Origin: Desulfofundulus salinus | Lineage (GTDB): Bacteria; Bacillota; Desulfotomaculia; Desulfotomaculales; Desulfovirgulaceae | Direction of reading: 5' to 3' | Length of the DNA stretch: 64,000 bases | Assembly: GCF_003627965.1 (NCBI RefSeq) | Contig: NZ_RBWE01000001.1 | Span: forward strand, 1,102,588 to 1,166,587 | Part shown: positions 1 through 7,241 of the stretch, piece by piece | Numbering within the stretch: position 1 is the first letter of the stretch | Layout: every line of letters begins with the position of its first letter | Translations under genes and position numbers: made by a program | Notes under the pieces: generated by a model | Databases searched by the model: none | Told to the model about the DNA's origin: nothing | Seen by the model: only the letters and a program-made list of their open reading frames with translations

Positions 1-185
1 TTCATGAAAGGCTCAAGATCCAGCTGGAACGCCGCCTGTCCTCTTACCTGTTCATTGCCGGCCATTTGAACCGGGACCTGGCTGCCGATGTGGAGGCGGC
101 GTGGGACGCCGTCAACCGGGGAAGCCCCGATGCGCCGGGAAAGGTGCAAGAGGTGCTGGATGCCGTTAAGCCGGCTTTTATTTAA
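1..185 (+). CDS. C-terminal end of an unidentified protein (partial)
   Basis: An open frame enters from the left edge and stops at TAA 183-185, giving about 60 residues that end in KPAFI. The tail is helical, with alternating charged and hydrophobic residues, and has no cysteine pair, catalytic motif or membrane segment. I do not recognise the family. It is read toward the T-box leader of aroF, but the intervening promoter makes co-transcription unnecessary. Confidence 0.6.
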   Translation, partial: HERLKIQLERRLSSYLFIAGHLNRDLAADVEAAWDAVNRGSPDAPGKVQEVLDAVKPAFI

Positions 186-209
186 ACTCAAAAAAGACAA
201 CCAGCCCCC

Positions 210-238
210 TTGCGCTGCCGGAGTTTTTCTTTTATAAT
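210..238 (+). promoter_or_regulatory. Sigma-70-type promoter of the aroF-pheA leader
   Basis: TTGCGC (210-215) is separated by 17 bases from a perfect TATAAT (233-238). The transcript would start near 245, just ahead of the first conserved T-box elements. Confidence 0.65.
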
Positions 239-245
239 AAGGCAT

Positions 246-555
246 AAATTATATCCCTAAAGTCGATGAAGGGGAAAAGTAGGCCGGAAACAGTTCTCCA
301 GGGAGGAGGCGTCGGCGACTGGAAGCGCCTTCAGAACATGACCGGTTGAAGTTCTCCCCGGAGATGCAGGCTGAAACCCGTTACCGCGGGCAAGTAGGCC
401 GTGCCGTAGTCTTCCCACGTTACCGGGAAGGGGGTATCGGAAAGACACATTCCCGTACCCTGTGTTGAGGTGGGCCGTTTTTGCGGTCAAGTAGGGTGGT
501 AACGCGGAAAGCAGTATGCTTCTCGTCCCTAAAGGTGCGAGAAGCTTTTATTTTT
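246..555 (+). promoter_or_regulatory. T-box leader (probable tRNA-Phe sensor), first expression platform
   Basis: The region carries a GC-rich stem I-like domain (about 265-410) and the T-box core AGGGTGGTAACGCGG at 493-507. An intrinsic terminator follows: stem 518-525/538-545, then a T-rich run to 555. A TTC in the 3' side of the stem I region, in the context GAAGTTCTCC, is a plausible phenylalanine specifier. The bulge UGGU would pair with a tRNA acceptor end having A73, as tRNA-Phe does. In this family uncharged tRNA stabilises the antiterminator and lets the downstream biosynthetic genes be transcribed, which suits aroF-pheA. The specifier assignment is by eye and not folded. Confidence 0.85.
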
Positions 556-581
556 CCCGTTGCTGTAAGGGGTGTTTGTTT

Positions 582-690
582 TTCCCGTACCCTGCTCGAG
601 GGGGCCGGGTTTTTCCGGCCAATTGGGGTGGTACCGCGGAAGTCCGCTGCTTTCGTCCCCAGGGATGAAAGCGGCGGACTTTTATTTTTA
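582..690 (+). promoter_or_regulatory. Second, duplicated T-box antiterminator/terminator module
   Basis: A second T-box core, GGGGTGGTACCGCGG, lies at 625-639, followed by a strong terminator (stem within 641-680, T-rich run 681-690). The segment opening TTCCCGTACCCTG occurs at 451 and again at 582, so the stem III-to-terminator part of the leader has been copied with an offset of about 131 bases. No second stem I domain fits between the two platforms. It appears to be a duplicated readout module behind a single specifier domain, rather than two complete T-boxes. Confidence 0.8.
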
Positions 691-715
691 AAATCATGAA
701 TGGAGGGATTAATAA

Positions 716-1729
716 ATGGTAGTAGTTATGGACGGGCGGGCTTCCGCCGAGCAGGTCGAGGCGGTAATTATGCGTCTGGAGGAATGCGGTTTTTCTGCCC
801 ACCCCATTTATGGGGTCAGGCGGATTGTCATTGGCGCCGTAGGCGACCGGCGCGTACTTAATTCCCTGGGACTGGAAACCATGCCGGGGGTGGAGAGGGT
901 CGTGCCGATCATGAAGCCTTACAAGCTGGTCAGCCGGGAAGCCAGGGAGGAAAACACCGTTGTCCGGGTAGGTCACGTGGCCATTGGTGGCAGCCAGCTG
1001 GCGGTCATTGCCGGACCCTGTGCCGTGGAAAGCCGGGAGCAGTTGCTTGCAGCAGCCCACATGGTGCAGCAGGCCGGTGCTGCTATTTTACGCGGCGGCG
1101 CTTTCAAACCCCGTACTTCCCCCTACAGCTTCCAGGGGCTGGGGGAAAAGGGCTTAAAACTGCTGGCGGAAGCGGCCCGCCAGACCGGCCTGGCCACAGT
1201 TACCGAAGTGGTGGATGAGCACAGTCTGGAACTGGCCGTTGAGTACGTTGATATGCTCCAGGTGGGGGCCAGGAACATGCAGAATTTCCGCCTCCTGCAG
1301 ATGGTCGGCCGCTCGGGCAAGCCGGTACTGCTCAAACGCGGCCTGTCGGCTACAGTGGAAGAGTGGCTGATGGCGGCGGAGTACATCATGTCCGAAGGTA
1401 ACGGGCAGATAGTCCTTTGCGAGCGGGGTATCCGCACCTTTGAGCATTCCACCCGCAACACCCTGGACTTGAGTGCCGTACCGCTGGTGAAGTCTTTAAG
1501 CCACCTGCCAGTGATTGTGGATCCCAGCCATGCCACGGGGGACCGCCGGCTGGTGGGCCCCATGGCCAGGGCGGCGGTGGCTGCCGGTGCCGATGGTTTG
1601 CTGATTGAAGTGCACCCTGAGCCCACGCAGGCCCTTTGTGACGGTCCCCAGTCCCTGACTCCGGCGCAGTTTGTTTCCCTGATGGAGGAATTGCGGGCGG
1701 TGGCTGCTGCCGTGGGGCGGGCGGCTTGA
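716..1729 (+). CDS. aroF: 3-deoxy-7-phosphoheptulonate (DAHP) synthase, class I-beta
   Basis: Condenses phosphoenolpyruvate and erythrose 4-phosphate, the first step of the shikimate pathway, in the cytosol. The 337-residue protein has an N-terminal ferredoxin-like regulatory domain (about 1-75), as in Thermotoga-type enzymes. The catalytic barrel follows, with the motifs AGPCAVES, RGGAFKPRTSPYSFQG and LLKRG and the late VDPSHATG. The ATG has GGAGGG nine bases upstream. It is the first gene behind the phenylalanine-type T-box, with pheA 18 bases downstream, so starvation for charged tRNA-Phe would raise both pathway entry and the phenylalanine branch. The family assignment is firm. Confidence 0.95.
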   Translation: MVVVMDGRASAEQVEAVIMRLEECGFSAHPIYGVRRIVIGAVGDRRVLNSLGLETMPGVERVVPIMKPYKLVSREAREENTVVRVGHVAIGGSQLAVIAGPCAVESREQLLAAAHMVQQAGAAILRGGAFKPRTSPYSFQGLGEKGLKLLAEAARQTGLATVTEVVDEHSLELAVEYVDMLQVGARNMQNFRLLQMVGRSGKPVLLKRGLSATVEEWLMAAEYIMSEGNGQIVLCERGIRTFEHSTRNTLDLSAVPLVKSLSHLPVIVDPSHATGDRRLVGPMARAAVAAGADGLLIEVHPEPTQALCDGPQSLTPAQFVSLMEELRAVAAAVGRAA

Positions 1730-1747
1730 AAGAAAGGAGCAAGAGCC

Positions 1748-3013
1748 ATGGACAAAAAAATTGGTTACCTTGGCCCATGTGGTACCTTTTCGGAACTGGC
1801 GGTGCGGCAATACCTGGCCCGGCAGCCGGCAGGGGATGTCCAAATGGTAGCCCTGCCGTCCATATACGAGGTGCTTGCGGCGGTGGTGCAGGGAGAAGTG
1901 ACCGAAGCGGTGGTGCCGCTGGAGAACTCCAGTGAAGGGGCGGTTAACCAGACTCAGGACCTGCTGGCCCATACTTTCCCGGACTTACGCATTAAAGGGG
2001 AGATCATCCTGCCGGTGGTCCACTGCCTTATGGCTCCGCCGGGAGTATCGCTAAAGACAATTGAAAGGGTGCTTTCCCATCCCCATGCCCTGGCCCAGTG
2101 CCGGGAGTTCATCTCCAGACACCTGCCCGGAGCTCAGGTGGTGGAAACCGCCAGCACGGCCGCTGCCGTGCACCTGGTGGCTTCCACCGGTGCTCCCTGG
2201 GCAGCCATTGGCCCCGTAACGGCTGCCCGGGAGTACGGGCTGGAAGTGCTGGTGGAAAAAATCAATGATTGCCCCGGCAACGCCACCCGGTTTATCGTGG
2301 TCGGTCGTGAGGACGGCGGGTGGGCGCCGGACTGCAAAACAACCCTTATTGTTTCCGTGGCCCACCGCCCGGGAGCCCTGTACGAGGTGCTGGGAGAGTT
2401 TGCCGCAAGGGGGATCAACCTGACGCGTATAGAGTCCCGTCCCTCCAGGCGCCGTTTGGGGGAGTACCTGTTTTTCATCGATCTGGTAGGCCACCGGCTT
2501 GATGAACAGGTACAGGAAGCTTTAGAAGCAGTGGCTTCCCGGGCAGAGTTGAGGGTGCTCGGTTCCTATCCCGCGGACTTGAGCGGGCCTGAGCATACTG
2601 CCGACCCGGTCGATAAAGTAAAACGGCCAGCTGACGACATCCCCAGCAGCTCAACGGTGGAGGCCGGGTTCACCGGTCAGGCGGTATCCCCATCCCCGGT
2701 ACAATGGGAGGAAATTGAAGGGTTGCGGGAGGCCATCGATGAGGTGGATGAACAAATGGTGGAATTGCTGGCCCGGCGTAACGCTCTGGCGGTCCGGATA
2801 GGGAAATTAAAGGCAGGCGTTTGCCCGGTGCGCGATCCCCACCGGGAATCCCGGGTGCTGGCCCGGGTGCGCCGCCTGGCCCAACTAAAAGGGGTGGATC
2901 CGGCGATAGTGGAAAAAGTATATCGTTTGATCATCCAGCATGCCGTACGCCTGCAAAGGGAACAGCAGGGAGGCGCCCGGGCCGCCTGCACCCCGCCTGC
3001 CGGTGACTTTTAA
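1748..3013 (+). CDS. pheA: Prephenate dehydratase with ACT domain and C-terminal chorismate mutase
   Basis: Catalyses chorismate to prephenate to phenylpyruvate. Residues 1-180 are prephenate dehydratase (GYLGPCGTFSE near the start; the TRF motif in NATRFIVVG near 180). Residues about 195-270 are an ACT domain with the phenylalanine-binding-type ESRPS motif. A roughly 45-residue polar, proline-rich linker follows. Residues about 320-405 are an AroQ-type chorismate mutase (LREAIDEVDEQMVELLARR). The order dehydratase-ACT-mutase is the reverse of the enteric P-protein, where the mutase comes first. The reading frame is intact and 421 residues long. SD AAAGGAG precedes the ATG. It is co-transcribed with aroF. 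Confidence 0.93.
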   Translation: MDKKIGYLGPCGTFSELAVRQYLARQPAGDVQMVALPSIYEVLAAVVQGEVTEAVVPLENSSEGAVNQTQDLLAHTFPDLRIKGEIILPVVHCLMAPPGVSLKTIERVLSHPHALAQCREFISRHLPGAQVVETASTAAAVHLVASTGAPWAAIGPVTAAREYGLEVLVEKINDCPGNATRFIVVGREDGGWAPDCKTTLIVSVAHRPGALYEVLGEFAARGINLTRIESRPSRRRLGEYLFFIDLVGHRLDEQVQEALEAVASRAELRVLGSYPADLSGPEHTADPVDKVKRPADDIPSSSTVEAGFTGQAVSPSPVQWEEIEGLREAIDEVDEQMVELLARRNALAVRIGKLKAGVCPVRDPHRESRVLARVRRLAQLKGVDPAIVEKVYRLIIQHAVRLQREQQGGARAACTPPAGDF

Positions 3014-3053
3014 GGCCGGGTTTCCCCCGGCCGCTTGAAAAAGGAAGATAGTG

Positions 3054-3248
3054 CTACTTGACTTCCGGGTTCCTTTCCCTCCGCCCTGTTTTACAGGACA
3101 TCTGCCATTTTACCGCCTTGTTGGTTCCGTGGCGGTGGACGCTTTCCAGCTGTGCCTTTTGGGATTTAATCTCCCTAGGTTGAGGGATTCCCGGCGGGCG
3201 GTGGAGGTCCGCAATGGTTTCGGGTCTTTTGTAACCGTTGCCGGTCAT
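3054..3248 (-). CDS. Small basic protein of unknown function
   Basis: A 64-residue frame, rich in Lys/Arg/His and without membrane segments, starts at an ATG preceded by an excellent ribosome-binding site (AAAAAAGGAGGTGCCCC then ATG). That site is the main reason to call it real. The protein opens MTGNGYKRPETIADL and has one cysteine. I do not recognise the family. It runs against pheA and its stop lies about 40 bases beyond the pheA stop. An overlapping plus-strand frame at 3051-3287 lacks a ribosome-binding site and was not called. Confidence 0.5.
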   Translation of the reverse strand: MTGNGYKRPETIADLHRPPGIPQPREIKSQKAQLESVHRHGTNKAVKWQMSCKTGRRERNPEVK

Positions 3249-3346
3249 GGGGCACCTCCTTTTTTGACTGTTTCATGCTTGATTTAGTGTTATTTTGCCC
3301 TGTCCTTTAATCACTAATCTCCCGCGGAATGGGTAAAAGAAAGTAA

Positions 3347-3377
3347 AAAACCCTTCTTAGCGGTACAGAAGGGTTTT
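3347..3377 (-). terminator. Intrinsic terminator of the bifunctional-nuclease gene
   Basis: An 11-bp perfect inverted repeat (AAAACCCTTCT / AGAAGGGTTTT) has a run of six T on the minus strand. It lies just past the stop of the minus-strand gene at 3404. A shorter T run on the plus side could also serve plus-strand transcripts. Confidence 0.8.
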
Positions 3378-3403
3378 GTTAGTTTTCTTCTTTAGATTGT
3401 GCG

Positions 3404-3877
3404 TTAGTGAAGGGACTTTTTATATTCTTTAGTAAGCTCAAAGATCTTTTCCAATTCGGCCCGGGTTTCCTCATCAAAAAGGTCCTTGATAAAAAGCATA
3501 TGCTCCGTGAGTTTGTCGGTTACATATACCGGTGCCGCCGCCCGCAAAGCCAGGGCCACGGCGTCGCTGGGGCGGGCGTCCAGCACCAGACCATGTTCGG
3601 GTAGTGCCAGGTGAACCTCCGCGTAAAAGGTGCTGTCTTTGAGATCGGTGATTACCACCTGGGAAATCCGGGCACCCATAGCTTCACAGGCGTTTTTAAA
3701 CAGGTCGTGGGTCAGGGGGCGGGGTGGAGGTACCTGCCCTAAGGCTACGGCAATGGAGTGGGCTTCCAGCAATCCCACCCAGATGGGTAACACCCTTTCT
3801 TCTTCCTGATCGGTTAGCAGTATGATTGGATTACCCGACATGTCATAGGCAATTCCCTTCACATTGACACGGATCAC
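3404..3877 (-). CDS. Bifunctional nuclease (BFN/DUF151) family protein
   Basis: The 157-residue protein carries the family hallmarks: LPIWVGLLEAHSIA near residue 35, RPLTHDL, then DARPSDAVALALR near 105. A charged C-terminal tail follows, as in many bacterial members. The family is small and cytosolic; nuclease activity has been reported for some members, but the physiological role here is unknown. I place the start at the GTG giving MIRVNVKGIAYD, because GGAGGT sits seven bases before it. An upstream in-frame GTG overlaps that site. Confidence 0.88.
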   Translation of the reverse strand: MIRVNVKGIAYDMSGNPIILLTDQEEERVLPIWVGLLEAHSIAVALGQVPPPRPLTHDLFKNACEAMGARISQVVITDLKDSTFYAEVHLALPEHGLVLDARPSDAVALALRAAAPVYVTDKLTEHMLFIKDLFDEETRAELEKIFELTKEYKKSLH

Positions 3878-3958
3878 CGCTCCCACCTCCGTAAAACTTG
3901 CCCGGGCTAAACCTGCCCGTGACCTGCCCGATCTTATTGCTATTTTATCACTAAATTA

Positions 3959-4297
3959 TCAATTTTTAAATAAAATATTGATTACCCAGCCCGCAACACT
4001 GGTCAGGAGAGCCCCCCAGAAGGCACCGCCAAAGCTATAGACGTGAAAGCCGGGTACCAGCCAGGCAGTTATGGTGAAGGTTATGGCATTGATGACAAAG
4101 ATAAACAGGCCCAGGGTAATGACCGTTAACGGCAGGGTAAGGAATAATAACACCGGCCGCACAAAAGTATTTACCAGACCCAGGACAAAGGCTGCCAGTA
4201 CCGCCGGGCCGATGCCCACGATACGAAACCCGGGTACGATTAAATCAATTAACAGCAGAGCCAGTCCGTTAAGACAGATGGTCGCAAGCCAGCGCAT
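3959..4297 (-). CDS. Phage-holin-family (YvlD-like) four-helix membrane protein
   Basis: The 112-residue protein has four hydrophobic helices with short loops and the family pattern LGLVNTFVRPVLLFLTLPLT. This family is named for holins but is a common chromosomal membrane protein of spore formers (YvlD type), probably linked to envelope homeostasis. No other phage gene is nearby. The start ATG (MRWLATI) is chosen over an upstream one because AAAGGAG lies seven bases before it. It runs in the same direction as the BFN gene 80 bases downstream. Confidence 0.82.
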   Translation of the reverse strand: MRWLATICLNGLALLLIDLIVPGFRIVGIGPAVLAAFVLGLVNTFVRPVLLFLTLPLTVITLGLFIFVINAITFTITAWLVPGFHVYSFGGAFWGALLTSVAGWVINILFKN

Positions 4298-4469
4298 GAG
4301 AAAACTCCTTTTACTGAACATTTACTTAAATCTTTCGCCGCTTCTGGCCCGGTTCCTGCTGACAAACTTAAAAGTTCCGTCCCTATGTTGGCAGTGACGC
4401 GCCCCCCCTTGCCGGAGCAGGAATTAAAACCCACCTGTCGAATAACATATGACTAATGGAGGTGGGTGT

Positions 4470-5636
4470 GTGTCTACCCGAAAAGAAGTTTCCCGCCGGC
4501 CCGGTGAGGCCGGTTTGCCTGCCGCGTCTCTTCTGGAAGGGGCGGCTGTAGCCGTCCCGGCGGTGTTGACCGGGCAGAATTTTTATCACCCGCTGGTATT
4601 CCTGCTCCTGGGGTTCTATACCTCCTGGCGGGTGGGACGCGTCCGGCAGGCTTGCTTTTTTGGGGGCTTTTGCCTGGGGGCTGTGGCCACTGCTACGGCA
4701 ATCTTCGGGGTAAGCGGTAAAGTCTTGCCTGCGAAAGCACTGGCAGTTATAATGCTGGTCATTGCCGTTTTTGCTGCTTACCGCCTTTTTTCCGGGGCAC
4801 ACTTTTTTGCTACTTATTACCACACGCCCCTGGCCTGGGTAACTACTTTGAGCTGGGCCCTTGTTACGGGTCTTTTCGTGCGGGGTGCCGGGGTCGGTGA
4901 TGTGGGGGTGATGATCACTCCCATGCTCTGGCTTTGCCTGTTGCCCCTTTGGGCGTCCTCCTGGCGCCTGCTGCACAGCCTGCTCTTTGCCGTAACCTAT
5001 TTGGCCGCGGTGTACCTGCCGGAGTTACCCGGCGGCGGTATTAACCTGCTGGCCGGGCAATGGCCGGTGGGAGTTGCCGCTCTGGGTCTGGCTCTGGTGC
5101 CTGAACTTTTGGGCTACCTTTACCCCGGGCGAAAACACCCCCTGGATTCCCTGCCGGTGATCACTCCAACGCTAAACTGGCGGCAGAAATTAAAGGCCTG
5201 GCGGGAGGTATTTTTTCTCCTGGGTGATTTCTATGCCCTGAACATGGAAAAGTATGCCTGGTTTGTGCGGTCGGCTCATTACGGGCGGTACTTCATTTTC
5301 CTGGGGGCAGCAGGGGAAATTGTGGCCCCGCTGCTGGATTTGCTGCCGTGGCTTGCATGGCTGGCCGGGTTTTTAGCCCTTGCCGGTATGCTGATGGAGC
5401 TGGGCGCTGGCAACTACGGGGTGATGATCCCCGGGCTGGGTTTCTACGGTGTGGCTATGGCTGCCGGCCGGGGTTTCCTGGCCGGCCCGGTCCAGTATTT
5501 TCCCCTGGTCTGTGGTACCCTTCTGGTTCTGCTGTCCTTTGTCCTCTGGCAGGGCCGGCCCCGGGAAACCCCGCAAGAGTTGCAAAGGTGGAAAGAATTG
5601 AACTTTCCGGCTACCTTGCCTTCCGACGGGCAATGA
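4470..5636 (+). CDS. Polytopic membrane protein of unknown function
   Basis: The 388-residue protein contains roughly nine to ten hydrophobic segments. A cytosolic-looking loop around residues 220-260 (HPLDSLPVITPTLNWRQK) and a hydrophilic tail (GRPRETPQELQRWKELN) lie outside the membrane. I do not recognise a family; no transporter or enzyme motif is visible. The start is a GTG (MSTRKEVS) with GGAGGT six bases before it. Its 3' end overlaps the convergent gene at 5611 by 26 bases. Confidence 0.7.
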   Translation: MSTRKEVSRRPGEAGLPAASLLEGAAVAVPAVLTGQNFYHPLVFLLLGFYTSWRVGRVRQACFFGGFCLGAVATATAIFGVSGKVLPAKALAVIMLVIAVFAAYRLFSGAHFFATYYHTPLAWVTTLSWALVTGLFVRGAGVGDVGVMITPMLWLCLLPLWASSWRLLHSLLFAVTYLAAVYLPELPGGGINLLAGQWPVGVAALGLALVPELLGYLYPGRKHPLDSLPVITPTLNWRQKLKAWREVFFLLGDFYALNMEKYAWFVRSAHYGRYFIFLGAAGEIVAPLLDLLPWLAWLAGFLALAGMLMELGAGNYGVMIPGLGFYGVAMAAGRGFLAGPVQYFPLVCGTLLVLLSFVLWQGRPRETPQELQRWKELNFPATLPSDGQ

Positions 5637-5856
5637 TATGGTAGAGCCTGCCGTCATGGCTGCCCCGGGGCTGGTAGTCAAAACCGGCTGCCTCCAGGAT
5701 TTCCGTAACCTGGTCGGCCTGGTGGGCGTCGGTAGCTTCCATAACGATGTTGAGCTCATCATCTTCGCCCAGGCCGTTTAAAGCGGACTGCAGCCGTGCT
5801 ATTCCCCGTTCGTTAATAACCGGTTCCAGGTGAATGGTGATATCTGCCATCTCCAT
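5611..5856 (-). CDS. Small acidic hypothetical protein
   Basis: An 81-residue soluble protein with an alternating strand/helix pattern suggests a small ferredoxin-like fold (MADITIHLEPVINERGIARL, then a basic tail ending IARRKAR). No family is recognised. GGGAGGT precedes two in-frame ATGs; either the first (spacing four) or the third-codon ATG (spacing ten) may be used. The end overlaps the convergent membrane-protein gene. Confidence 0.62.
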   Translation of the reverse strand: MEMADITIHLEPVINERGIARLQSALNGLGEDDELNIVMEATDAHQADQVTEILEAAGFDYQPRGSHDGRLYHIIARRKAR

Positions 5857-6291
5857 TTATACCTCCCATGTTAGCTTTTCCATTATAGCCTTGTCTATGT
5901 ATGGTGCAGATGTTCGGTAAAAACCGCTTTGTTAACTACAGGGCACGGCGTTGCCCGGAAAGATAACCTATGAGGTGGAGCTGCAGCGTTAGCTGCGGCT
6001 TCTCTTTTTTGATCGGCAACAACACCGGCCTTTTTTAATTTCCCCCTCGATGGGGGGTTTTGGCGGAGGCAGGGATTGCAGTTTGATGACGCTGCGACGT
6101 GCAGGCCGGTTTACCCAAACACTCCTGTACCGCCTTTAACCCCCTTTTCCCTGAAGTGCGGTGTATGGGAGAGCCTGAATGTTTTTTGACTTTGTGGCGG
6201 CCTGCTGTCAGTGGAGATAGTGTAAAATAAAATCGAGGTTTCCAGTATAGAGGAAAACGGGAGGGAAAAGGGGTGCTAAAGTTGAATAGGT
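5857..6291. other. Intergenic stretch without a recognisable gene
   Basis: This holds a hairpin GCAGC-GTTA-GCTGC with flanking pairs near 5980-6002, followed by CTTCTCTTTTTT, which resembles a plus-strand terminator. It also has a C/G-rich inverted stretch near 6045-6060. No frame with a ribosome-binding site is seen. The right part leads into a nuclease gene remnant, so some of this DNA may be decayed coding sequence. Confidence 0.5.
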
Positions 6292-6552
6292 AAGGACGAC
6301 GGCGAGGCCGAAGTAAGGGTCAAGATGTTCAACGCCGAATTGGTCCTGAACAGCTACGCTCAGGTGATGACCGTCCCGCCCAACGTGAAGTACGCCGACC
6401 TTTTCGCGGAGCTCCAGCGGGAGGCGCGGGAAGCCGGGAATGGCCTGTGGGGGGCGGTGGCCGCCGCGTACAACATGTGGGATTTGCAAAGTATTAAAGA
6501 AAGACACCAGCAAATGCTAAGTAAAGCTAAAAATTGTGGCTATAATTATTGA
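6292..6552 (+). pseudogene. Remnant of a thermonuclease (SNase-family) gene
   Basis: The frame reads KDDGEAEVRVKMFNAELV, then PPNVKYADLF and LQREAREAGNGLWG. This matches the C-terminal third of staphylococcal-nuclease-like secreted nucleases. The N-terminal two thirds, including the IDGDT segment and the catalytic arginines, is absent. An in-frame ATG gives 75 residues, but no good ribosome-binding site precedes it. The last 25 residues are not family-like. It is best read as a truncated, non-functional copy at the edge of a decayed defence region. Confidence 0.7.
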
Positions 6553-6576
6553 CCAAATTCGTAAAGGAGCCAAACC

Positions 6577-6969
6577 ATGATCAAAGTTACCGCAGCCATA
6601 TTAATTAAAGATGGGCGGGTTCTGATTGCTAAACGTAAGGCAAATGATAAACTGGCCAATAAATGGGAGTTCCCGGGCGGCAAAATTGAGGCCGGTGAAA
6701 GCCCGGAAGAATGTTTACGCCGGGAAATGCGGGAAGAATTCCAGGTTGAGATAGCGGTGGAGGAGTTCTTTGGGGAGAGCATATATCGTTATGATCATAC
6801 TACCGTTCACCTGCTGGCTTACCTGGCCCATTTGGAAAAAGGGGAGCTTAAACCAACAAGCCACGCTGAATATCGCTGGGTAAGCGCAGACGAACTGGAC
6901 AAATATGATTTTGCTCCTGCTGATAAACCGTTCGTAGAAAAAATACAAAGCAGCAGGGTGATAGAATGA
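6577..6969 (+). CDS. NUDIX hydrolase, MutT/NudG-type (deoxy)nucleoside triphosphate pyrophosphohydrolase
   Basis: A 130-residue single-domain NUDIX protein. The Nudix box runs from about residue 37 (GGKIEAGESPEEC, then REMREEF) with all metal-binding glutamates present; WEFPGGK precedes it. Such enzymes hydrolyse damaged or minor nucleotides such as 8-oxo-dGTP or modified CTP. SD AAAGGAG lies nine bases before the ATG. The stop overlaps the next start (ATGA), so the next frame is translationally coupled. Similar MutT genes accompany restriction and helicase genes in other genomes, as they do here. Confidence 0.88.
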   Translation: MIKVTAAILIKDGRVLIAKRKANDKLANKWEFPGGKIEAGESPEECLRREMREEFQVEIAVEEFFGESIYRYDHTTVHLLAYLAHLEKGELKPTSHAEYRWVSADELDKYDFAPADKPFVEKIQSSRVIE

Positions 6970-7226
6970 GTTTCCAACCTGGACTACAACCCGAAGTTTT
7001 TGTCCCTGGTAAATATACCTATATGGGGAGAGTAGAATTGGCCGGGCAACCTTATCAGGAAATACAACCCGATGCTGATGGTAACCCGCGCCGGGTATGG
7101 GTCTTCCCTCTTCGGTTAGTAGATACCTCGTCGCCGGTTCTTATACCGGAGGAGTTTGCAATCGATGCATGTTTTAGATCTCGCTGCAGACCGGGAAAAG
7201 TTACAAAAAGAGTTGCAGTTAATTAA
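6966..7226 (+). pseudogene. Fragment of a modification-dependent (ScoMcrA/HNH-type) endonuclease-like protein
   Basis: An 86-residue frame overlaps the mutT stop. Its core, GKYTYMGRVEL then PDADGNPRRVWVFPLRLV, resembles the end of the SRA-like base-recognition domain found in McrA/ScoMcrA-type HNH endonucleases and DUF3427-like proteins. No HNH motif is present. From about residue 65 the sequence becomes atypical (CFRSRCRPG), while another frame reads MHVLDLAADREKLQKEL. This suggests a frameshift near 7165. It could be a small independent protein, but a truncated remnant is more likely. Confidence 0.5.
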
Positions 7227-7241
7227 TGGGAGGAATAGTTA

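Noticed and set aside
1123-1755. Long minus-strand open frame opposite aroF
   Set aside because: It is a mirror frame in GC-rich coding DNA, with no ribosome-binding site and no protein-like motif. The plus-strand gene is certain.
3959-4297. Prophage holin
   Set aside because: Despite the family name no lysin, portal, capsid or integrase gene is near. This family is a common chromosomal membrane protein in spore formers.
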